NCBI GenBank assembly: GCA_030528815.1
Contig: JAUMYE010000030.1
Location: forward strand, 2,152 to 9,958
Reading direction: 5' to 3'
Origin: Candidatus Saccharimonadota bacterium
GTDB taxonomy: Bacteria; Patescibacteriota; Saccharimonadia; Saccharimonadales; Saccharimonadaceae
Length of the DNA stretch: 7,807 nucleotides
Shown here: positions 1-4,958 of the stretch, piece by piece
How the letters are laid out: the number at the start of each line of letters is the position of its first letter
Numbering within the stretch: the stretch's first letter is position 1
Program-made: the position numbers and the translations under genes
The notes under the pieces: generated by a model
Told to the model about the DNA's origin: nothing
The model's input: only the letters and a program-made list of their open reading frames with translations
The model's database searches: none

Positions 1-1
1 T

Positions 2-985
2 AAGCTTAGCCAGTCTGAGACCGAGAAGAAGCTTGCAGTCAGCGAGGCAACAATGCCAATCCAGCGCGAGCTAGATAGCCTGAAGTCTAAAATAACGGCC
101 CAGGAAGACAAAGCAAAACAAGATCAAGAAACTATCAAGATGCAGGCCAAGCTACGCGAAGCATCGCTTGTTTCTAAGTACGATAACGAAATCAAGTTCA
201 AGGACGAAGAAATTGCTCGCCTCAAAGACATGAAAGTTAAGCTCAGTACTAAGATGGTTGGCGAGACTCTCGAGCAGCATTGCCAGACGGAGTTTAATCG
301 CCTGCGTGCAACTGCCTTCAAGAATGCCTATTTCGAAAAAGACAACGACGCTCGTACGGGTAGTAAGGGTGATTATATCTATCGCGAAAACGACGAGGCA
401 GGCAATGAGATTATTTCAATCATGTTCGAAATGAAGAACGAGAACGAGACTACTGCTACGAAGCATAAGAATGAGGACTTCTTTAAAGAGCTAGACAAAG
501 ACCGCAAAGAAAAGAAGTGTGAGTATGCTGTGCTCGTAACAATGCTCGAAGCTGACAGTGAACTATATAATACTGGCATCGTTGATGTTTCGTATAAATT
601 CGACAAGATGTATGTGATTCGTCCGCAATTCTTTATTCCGATGATCACCTTGCTTCGAAACGCTGCCTTGAATGCTCAGGCATATAAAGCTGAATTAGCG
701 CTCGTAAAGAGTCAGAATATCGATATTTCGCACTTCGAAGAAAACATGGAAGCGTTCAAAGCTGGCTTTGCAAGAAACTATGAGCTCGCCAGTCGTAAGT
801 TTAAGGATGCGATCGACGGTATAGACAAAACCATTGCGCAGCTTCAGAAAACCAAGGACGCTTTGCTTTCGAGCGAAAATAATCTTCGCCTAGCAAACAA
901 CAAAGCAAGCGAGCTAACTATTAAAAAACTTACTCGTGGTAACCCAACCATGGCTGCCAAGTTTGCTGAACTTAAAGGCGAATAG
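2..985 (+). CDS. DUF2130-family coiled-coil protein, 3' part (5' end outside window)
   Basis: The frame is open to the left edge: 17 codons before the first ATG (53) are in frame and continue the same charged heptad-like sequence, so the true start lies upstream and the ATG at 53 is internal. Residue numbers below count from that Met. Residues 1-60 are a Lys/Glu-rich coiled coil. Residues 65-205 are the conserved DUF2130 core, recognised from segments such as STKMVGETLEQHC, FEKDNDARTGSKGD, FEMKNE, KHKNEDFFKELDKDR, EADSELYNTGIVDVSY and VIRPQFFIP. Residues 206-310 are a second helical region ending with the family's KKLTRGNPTM motif. The function of the family is not established. Asp107 followed by Glu126-x-Lys128 resembles a PD-(D/E)XK nuclease core (inference). 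The missing N-terminus probably carries more coiled coil. It ends in TAG, and the next gene has its own -10 element just downstream, so no operon link is needed. Confidence 0.9.
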   Translation, partial: KLSQSETEKKLAVSEATMPIQRELDSLKSKITAQEDKAKQDQETIKMQAKLREASLVSKYDNEIKFKDEEIARLKDMKVKLSTKMVGETLEQHCQTEFNRLRATAFKNAYFEKDNDARTGSKGDYIYRENDEAGNEIISIMFEMKNENETTATKHKNEDFFKELDKDRKEKKCEYAVLVTMLEADSELYNTGIVDVSYKFDKMYVIRPQFFIPMITLLRNAALNAQAYKAELALVKSQNIDISHFEENMEAFKAGFARNYELASRKFKDAIDGIDKTIAQLQKTKDALLSSENNLRLANNKASELTIKKLTRGNPTMAAKFAELKGE

Positions 986-995
986 AATCGACGAG

Positions 996-1004
996 TGCTA
1001 TAAT
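996..1004 (+). promoter_or_regulatory. extended -10 promoter for the 294-aa membrane protein
   Basis: TGC followed by TATAAT (999-1004) is a perfect -10 hexamer with the TGn extension. No convincing -35 is seen 16-18 bases upstream, which is common for extended -10 promoters. The predicted start near 1011 leaves a leader of about 20 nt containing the purine-rich ribosome site at 1021-1030. Confidence 0.65.
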
Positions 1005-1031
1005 AAGAATAATCTTAATGGGAGTGGAGGA

Positions 1032-1916
1032 ATGAGTGAAAAACAATCTGGAATAAGCAATTTTTTAAACTTCTGTAGTAACCATAAAGTCTTTGTTTTG
1101 TTGTTTATAATGTTCGTGCCTGGCCTAATATTGTTACCTATTTTGATGATAGGGTCGTCGGCGAGAAACTCTGAATTGAATAGTAGAGATTACGAATTGT
1201 CCGTCGATATTCCTACCGATGGCTTCGCTTGCAATGCAACATCTACTGGTGAATGCCAGGCAAGGATTATCTCTGGAACGCTCAAGAAATATCCAAACAT
1301 ATCCGTTAAGCTTGACGATTATGGTGACTGCTCCTTGAATGGTAATAATTTCGACTGCGACTATACGGCAAAACTAACAGATTATTATGAAACGGAGAAT
1401 TTGTCGCCAGAGAGTCTGCCAACTGAATTTGAAAGAGTAGTAACAATCTCTATTGATGACGGTAGATATATTGACGAGAGAGTCTCAAAGAAAGTGACAA
1501 TAAAGTTTACTCTCTCTGAATCCGACAAAACAATTATTAGTAATCTTCAGCAAGAATATTTAGCCAAGAAGACTAGGGAAGCCGAAGAAGCGGCGAGAGA
1601 AGAGAATGAAGAAGTTCAGCAGCAACAAGAAGTTGCCGCGAATGAGCCAGAATCTCAGCCAGAAACGACCGCTCCGGAACAAACTCAGACCGTATCGTCT
1701 AGTGAAGGTTATCAGGCTATCTATAATGAATATGCTGCAAGACTTATAAACGAATGTCCAACCCTTTCTTTGACGGAATGCGCAGAGCTAAACAATGAAG
1801 GTGTTACTAAAATGGCTGAATATATGTGGAGTGCTTCGGGCGTAGACGGTCAATATGCTACATATGAACAATGGTCCGGAAAGCTAATCGACGTATATAT
1901 GCAATCTGCAAGATAA
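1032..1916 (+). CDS. membrane-anchored extracytoplasmic protein with C-terminal helical Cys-pair domain
   Basis: This is a 294-aa protein of unknown function. The longest frame opens at 936, inside the preceding gene, but the ATG at 1032 is preferred: GGAGTGGAGG ends just before it, a TATAAT lies upstream, and the protein then begins with a short polar N-terminus followed by a hydrophobic segment (about 20-42), probably an N-terminal membrane anchor. Residues about 54-165 are a predicted beta-rich extracytoplasmic region with Cys67/Cys75 and Cys100/Cys109. Residues about 168-198 are a charged helix (EAEEAAREENEE, then a Gln run). Residues 199-224 are a Pro/Glu/Gln/Thr linker. Residues 225-294 are a helical domain with Cys242/Cys250 and the stretch KMAEYMWSASGVDGQYATYE. 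I associate similar C-terminal stretches with secreted or lipoprotein-like proteins of Gram-positive bacteria (recollection, not searched). All ten arginines use AGA/AGG, unlike the neighbouring genes, which suggests a different origin. It is probably monocistronic. Confidence 0.85.
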   Translation: MSEKQSGISNFLNFCSNHKVFVLLFIMFVPGLILLPILMIGSSARNSELNSRDYELSVDIPTDGFACNATSTGECQARIISGTLKKYPNISVKLDDYGDCSLNGNNFDCDYTAKLTDYYETENLSPESLPTEFERVVTISIDDGRYIDERVSKKVTIKFTLSESDKTIISNLQQEYLAKKTREAEEAAREENEEVQQQQEVAANEPESQPETTAPEQTQTVSSSEGYQAIYNEYAARLINECPTLSLTECAELNNEGVTKMAEYMWSASGVDGQYATYEQWSGKLIDVYMQSAR

Positions 1917-1923
1917 ATAAACT

Positions 1924-1953
1924 AATCCGCTCCATGAAAAGGGGCGGATTTTT
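1924..1953 (+). terminator. rho-independent terminator after the 294-aa membrane protein
   Basis: A 10-bp stem (1924-1933 with 1941-1950, one U-G wobble at 1931/1943), a 7-nt loop ATGAAAA and a run of five T (1949-1953). It lies 8 nt after the TAA stop. Confidence 0.9.
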
Positions 1954-1969
1954 GTGTCGACCGTTCTGC

Positions 1970-1998
1970 TTGTGCTTTTCCGGTAATTAAAGTAAAAT
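1970..1998 (+). promoter_or_regulatory. candidate promoter for the 61-aa membrane protein
   Basis: TTGTGC (1970-1975), a 17-nt spacer, then TAAAAT (1993-1998). A start site 6-8 nt after the -10 would fall on or next to the ATG at 2006, so the transcript could be leaderless. No Shine-Dalgarno sequence precedes that ATG, which fits. Confidence 0.5.
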
Positions 1999-2005
1999 AA
2001 AGCCA

Positions 2006-2191
2006 ATGGAATATGACAAAGAGGGTGGAGCACGATCTGTATTTAGTTCATTCTTTTTGCTTGCGATTATTATCTTTCTCGTAATCTTTGGCCGCGAAGT
2101 TACGAAGTGGCTAAATGGTAGCTTTGATCTTATAGAGAATACACAGAAAACTGCCGAAGAAATCGATAAAAGCGGCAACAGGAGCTATTAA
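2006..2191 (+). CDS. small single-span membrane protein (61 aa)
   Basis: Hypothetical protein of unrecognised family. Residues 1-10 are polar and charged, about 12-29 form one strongly hydrophobic segment (FFLLAIIIFLVIF core), and 30-61 form a charged, probably helical tail with acidic residues and Lys. The positive-inside balance is not decisive for topology. Support for a real gene: a promoter-like element immediately upstream, a strong intrinsic terminator that starts at the stop codon, and a coherent membrane-protein composition. Against it: it is short, has no ribosome binding site, and an antisense frame (1987-2178) covers the same bases. It sits alone between the terminator of the 294-aa gene and convergent nusA. 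Confidence 0.55.
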   Translation: MEYDKEGGARSVFSSFFLLAIIIFLVIFGREVTKWLNGSFDLIENTQKTAEEIDKSGNRSY

Positions 2192-2223
2192 AAAATATCC
2201 GCTTATTTCAAGCGGATATTTTT
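2191..2223. terminator. bidirectional intrinsic terminator between convergent genes
   Basis: A perfect 14-bp inverted repeat (2191-2204 with 2210-2223) around a 5-nt loop ATTTC. The GC core (ATCCGCTT/AAGCGGAT) is flanked by five A on one side and five T on the other, so the hairpin carries a T-tract on either strand. It would terminate the 61-aa gene on plus and nusA on minus (nusA stops at 2239). The plus-strand stem begins at the last base of the TAA. Confidence 0.9.
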
Positions 2224-2238
2224 GTGGTTTAGACTAGA

Positions 2239-3381
2239 TTAATCTTCGCCGTCGTTGCCATCTGCGCCGGAATCGTCGACGGAAGCTTCGTCGCTTTCTT
2301 CAAGAGCAGAGAGGAGGGAATCCTCAACGTTGGCACGCTTCTTCTTTTCTGGTGCTTTTGCAAGCTCGATGTTTAGATCGTAGCCGGTAAGCTGAGAAGC
2401 AAGGCGGACGTTCTGGCCTGAGCGACCGATTGCGATAGACTGCTGTTCTTTGTCTACATAAACAGTAGCTTCCTTGCCATTGATTTCGACCTTCTGAATT
2501 TCTGCTGGGCTTAGAGCTTCACGGATATATTCGGAAGCGTTGTCGCTCCAGTTGATAATATCGATCTTTTCGCGATCACCGATTTCGTTCATGACAGCCT
2601 GGACACGAACACCGCGGCCACCAACGAAGGTACCAACTGGGTCGATGCCTGGAACGGTTGCACAAACTGCAATCTTGGTGCGGCGACCAGCTTCACGGGC
2701 GATGCCACGAATTTCGACAGTACCGTTTTCGACTTCAGGAACTTCCTGGCGGAAGAGGTATTCGATAAAGTCTGCGGAACCGCGGCTAAGAATCAAAGAA
2801 GCACCGCGTTCGTTGCGCTCGATAGTCTTTAGGAAGACCTTGATACGTGCACCTGGGGTGTAGCGTTCGCCCATAATCTGTTCGGAGCGAGGCATGATAC
2901 CAGTAGCTTTACCAAGATCAATGCGGACAACCTTAGGATCTACGCGTGCAACAATACCGGTCATAACAGTACCAATCTTGTCTTCGAACATTTCTAGAAC
3001 TGCGTCACGTTCTGCATCGCGAAGGCGCTGAATGACGACCTGCTTTGCAGTCTGGGAAGCGACACGGCCAAACTCTTCGACATCGTGTTCTTCTTCGACG
3101 GTATCGCCGATATTCTTGCCTTTTGCTTCTGACTGTGGGATTTCAGTTGCTGGGTTATAGCCAACGCCATCCTCGATAACTTCGCGGATAACGAATACTT
3201 TGCTGCGGCCAGTGTTCATATCTAGTTCGCAGCGGACATTCATGTCTTTGTCGCCATTATCACGGCGCCATGCAGCGGCGATAGCTTGTTCGATGATCTC
3301 GACGATAGTCTCGCGTGGAAGACTCTTTTCTTCTGCGATGATATCAACCATCGCAATCATTTGCTTGATATCTAATTCCAT
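2239..3381 (-). CDS. nusA: transcription termination/antitermination factor NusA
   Basis: NusA binds RNA polymerase and nascent RNA in the cytoplasm and modulates pausing, intrinsic termination and antitermination. The 380-aa protein has the family order. Residues 1-125 are the polymerase-binding N-terminal domain. Residues about 134-200 are an S1 RNA-binding domain. KH1 holds DPVGTFVGGRGVRVQAVMNE (248-267) and the following DIINWSDN. KH2 holds AIGRSGQNVRLASQLTG (317-333). Residues 350-380 are a disordered, very acidic tail. There are no C-terminal AR repeats of the E. coli type, so the length matches short Gram-positive-type NusA. The start is supported by AAAGGA (complement of 3388-3393) 6 nt before the ATG. 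It is unusual in standing alone: rimP and infB, its normal partners, are not adjacent; the downstream neighbour is convergent and the upstream one divergent. It has its own strong promoter, a foldable leader and a terminator. Confidence 0.97.
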   Translation of the reverse strand: MELDIKQMIAMVDIIAEEKSLPRETIVEIIEQAIAAAWRRDNGDKDMNVRCELDMNTGRSKVFVIREVIEDGVGYNPATEIPQSEAKGKNIGDTVEEEHDVEEFGRVASQTAKQVVIQRLRDAERDAVLEMFEDKIGTVMTGIVARVDPKVVRIDLGKATGIMPRSEQIMGERYTPGARIKVFLKTIERNERGASLILSRGSADFIEYLFRQEVPEVENGTVEIRGIAREAGRRTKIAVCATVPGIDPVGTFVGGRGVRVQAVMNEIGDREKIDIINWSDNASEYIREALSPAEIQKVEINGKEATVYVDKEQQSIAIGRSGQNVRLASQLTGYDLNIELAKAPEKKKRANVEDSLLSALEESDEASVDDSGADGNDGED

Positions 3382-3397
3382 TATTTTTCCTTTCTTT

Positions 3398-3462
3398 GCT
3401 CGTGTGAGCGGTTAGTTAAACTAAGCGGAAACTTAGCATAAAAACACCGCCTCTTTTCGAGC
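3398..3462 (-). promoter_or_regulatory. predicted structured 5' leader of nusA
   Basis: Read on the minus strand, the leader between the promoter and the ribosome site can form nested helices. The outer helix is GCUCG/CGAGC (3458-3462 with 3398-3402). A small internal loop follows, then a 7-bp helix with one bulged base (3446-3453 with 3406-3412), then an inner hairpin CUAAG-UUUCCG-CUUAG (3432-3436 with 3421-3425). The AAAGGA ribosome site lies just downstream in a single-stranded purine stretch. A competing weak pairing (TTAG/CTAA within 3412-3424) would disrupt the inner hairpin. Function is inference; it matches no riboswitch class that I recognise. Confidence 0.45.
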
Positions 3463-3484
3463 CGGTCATAATCTGTATGCTTTT

Positions 3485-3513
3485 ATTATATATACCTAAG
3501 AAACAGTTGTCAA
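3485..3513 (-). promoter_or_regulatory. consensus sigma70-type promoter of nusA
   Basis: On the minus strand: TTGACA (complement of 3508-3513), a 17-nt spacer, TATAAT (complement of 3485-3490). Both hexamers and the spacing match the consensus exactly, and the region upstream (3514-3535) is A/T rich like an UP element. The start near 3478 gives a leader of about 97 nt. Confidence 0.9.
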
Positions 3514-3557
3514 TAATCTATATTTATATATCTTGAGCGGATTATTGTGCAAAATGC

Positions 3558-3587
3558 TTGTGTTCTTTAATTTCGACATGCTAAAAT
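3558..3587 (+). promoter_or_regulatory. candidate promoter of the LRR surface protein
   Basis: TTGTGT (3558-3563), an 18-nt spacer, then TGC-TAAAAT with the -10 at 3582-3587 and an extended TG at 3579-3580. The start near 3594 gives a leader of about 38 nt. It is divergent from the nusA promoter, with 44 bp between the two -35 elements. Confidence 0.6.
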
Positions 3588-3631
3588 AATAAGTACAAAA
3601 CGGTCAAAATAAAAAAACAAAAAAGGAAAAA

Positions 3632-4780
3632 ATGAAGAAAAAAGCTTTATTTTTGGCAGCAGGCGTAGCCGCTGTCTCTGCTGGTGCTTTGGTCAATGGT
3701 TCAGCCTTTGCGGCTCAGCAAACAATCATTCTCGAAACCGAAGATGCTATTAAAATCGGACAAGCAATCGACGGTCATTCAAATGTAACTAATATTAATT
3801 ATACTGAAAGTGCTGCTCATCCGCACGAAGGAGAACCAGCGATAATTATCGGCGATGGTACGCTTCCGAGTGCATTGATCTTCGATTGTTCTGGTGGTAA
3901 TCCTTTGGAAGGTGTAACGGACTTTAGTATTTTACAACACAGCGCCTTTAGTAGTTTTGAGAGTATTACTCTTTGTGGTGAAGATGACAATGCGCCTATC
4001 GATTATGGCACGCTCCCACATACACTTACATCTCTAACAGTCGGTAGTCCGATCTCGGAGTATTCTCGAAAATTCGATGCTGATGTAAGTCGTCCGAAGA
4101 ATATCGGTCAGCTTACAAATCTCAATAGTGTTAAGCTTAATGGTGTTCAAGTTGGTAGTCTGGATGGCTTCAAGAATATGACTAACCTTGTAACTCTCGA
4201 AGTTCGTTATGGTGGCCTTGATAATATTTCGGCACTAAAAGATTTAACTCATCTGTCCGGCTTAAACCTTGAAGGTAATAATATCGAAAATATCGATGTC
4301 TTGGTTAGTGCTTGTATGACTTGGGGCGACTGTGACGCCAGTAGCTGGGAAGAAACGTATCAACAGCAGACCTTTATTAATGCTATTAAGGACAACTTTA
4401 CGGTCATCGAAACTCCAACTAAAACCGCTGGTCTCCCAGAGTGGTTTACGGCCCTATATGAAAAGTTCTATGGCCCAGAAGACGCCTATAAGCAATATGT
4501 TGAAGTTGATGGTTTGGAAATCAGTGAAGACTATGGATCGATCACTATTACGAGCAGTGATGGTGTTGGCATGATTCGTATTATGGATCCAGGTTTTACA
4601 AATAAGGTTAAATATACTATTGCCTTTGTTGGTCCAGAAGATAAGGAAGAAGAATCGGAGGAATCCGAAAAAGAAACTAAAAACCCAGAAACTGGCGACC
4701 ATTCAATTATGGGCTGGGCATTCGGAATCGCTGCTGCAATCTTCGCAGGTGCGGGTGTTGCAATTCGTAGCCGCCGCTAA
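3632..4780 (+). CDS. secreted leucine-rich-repeat protein with sortase-type NPETGD anchor
   Basis: A 382-aa exported surface protein. Residues 1-27 are a Sec signal peptide: a Lys-rich start, a hydrophobic Ala/Val core, and likely cleavage after Ala25-Phe26-Ala27. Residues about 95-225 hold leucine-rich repeats, clearest at 160-222 (LTNLNSVKLNGV, MTNLVTLEVRYGGLDNISAL, LTHLSGLNLEGNNIENIDVL), the roughly 22-residue kind seen in internalin-like proteins. Residues about 226-335 are a second extracellular region without a recognised fold. Residues 337-350 are an acidic Glu/Ser/Lys spacer. The C-terminus is a wall-sorting signal: NPETGD (351-356), a hydrophobic stretch (359-377) and RSRR. Asn replaces the usual Leu of LPXTG. 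Cysteines are at 86, 115, 228 and 234. AAGGA (3623-3627) precedes the ATG. LRR surface proteins usually bind a partner, so adhesion to a host cell or another bacterium is likely, but the ligand is unknown. It is monocistronic. Confidence 0.92.
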   Translation: MKKKALFLAAGVAAVSAGALVNGSAFAAQQTIILETEDAIKIGQAIDGHSNVTNINYTESAAHPHEGEPAIIIGDGTLPSALIFDCSGGNPLEGVTDFSILQHSAFSSFESITLCGEDDNAPIDYGTLPHTLTSLTVGSPISEYSRKFDADVSRPKNIGQLTNLNSVKLNGVQVGSLDGFKNMTNLVTLEVRYGGLDNISALKDLTHLSGLNLEGNNIENIDVLVSACMTWGDCDASSWEETYQQQTFINAIKDNFTVIETPTKTAGLPEWFTALYEKFYGPEDAYKQYVEVDGLEISEDYGSITITSSDGVGMIRIMDPGFTNKVKYTIAFVGPEDKEEESEESEKETKNPETGDHSIMGWAFGIAAAIFAGAGVAIRSRR

Positions 4781-4797
4781 TAGCAATAAATAAAAAC

Positions 4798-4827
4798 AAA
4801 AGAAGCTCCAAATGGGGCTTCTTTTTT
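4798..4827 (+). terminator. rho-independent terminator after the LRR protein
   Basis: A 12-bp stem (4798-4809 with 4814-4825, one U-G wobble at 4807/4816), a tetraloop AAAT and six T (4822-4827). The next promoter begins 3 bp later. Confidence 0.92.
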
Positions 4828-4829
4828 GC

Positions 4830-4858
4830 TCGACAAAACCATTGTTCTTTGCTACAAT
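4830..4858 (+). promoter_or_regulatory. sigma70-type promoter of RNase J gene
   Basis: TCGACA (4830-4835, five of six to TTGACA), a 17-nt spacer, then TACAAT (4853-4858) preceded by TGC. The start near 4865 gives a leader of about 94 nt. Confidence 0.8.
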
Positions 4859-4887
4859 AGTAATAACAATTAATACTCTTAACGCAA

Positions 4888-4936
4888 CACTTCCCACTCT
4901 TCTGTTCCTGAAGAGACTTATTTTGAGTGCGAAGTG
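4888..4936 (+). promoter_or_regulatory. predicted structured 5' leader of RNase J gene
   Basis: CACTTC-C-CACTC (4888-4899) can pair with GAGTG-C-GAAGTG (4925-4936): eleven Watson-Crick pairs interrupted by one C/C mismatch. Inside it, CTCTTC (4897-4902) can pair with GAAGAG (4910-4915) around a 7-nt loop. That hairpin shares bases 4897-4899 with the long stem, so the two forms compete locally. The ribosome site AAAGGAG (4949-4955) lies 12 nt after the long stem. RNase J genes could plausibly be autoregulated by cleavage of such a leader, but that is inference. Confidence 0.5.
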
Positions 4937-4958
4937 GTAATGAATTTAAAAGGAGATT

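Noticed and set aside
936..1031. In-frame 32-codon N-terminal extension of the 294-aa membrane protein
   Set aside because: It overlaps the end of the DUF2130 gene, has no ribosome site, and includes the promoter -10; the ATG at 1032 is far better supported.
1987..2178. Antisense 63-codon frame opposite the 61-aa gene
   Set aside because: Its hydrophobic content mirrors the plus-strand gene, and it has neither a promoter nor a ribosome site.
3382..3631. An extra small gene or RNA gene in the divergent intergenic region
   Set aside because: The sequence is accounted for by two promoters and two leaders; no convincing start with a ribosome site or tRNA-like fold was seen.
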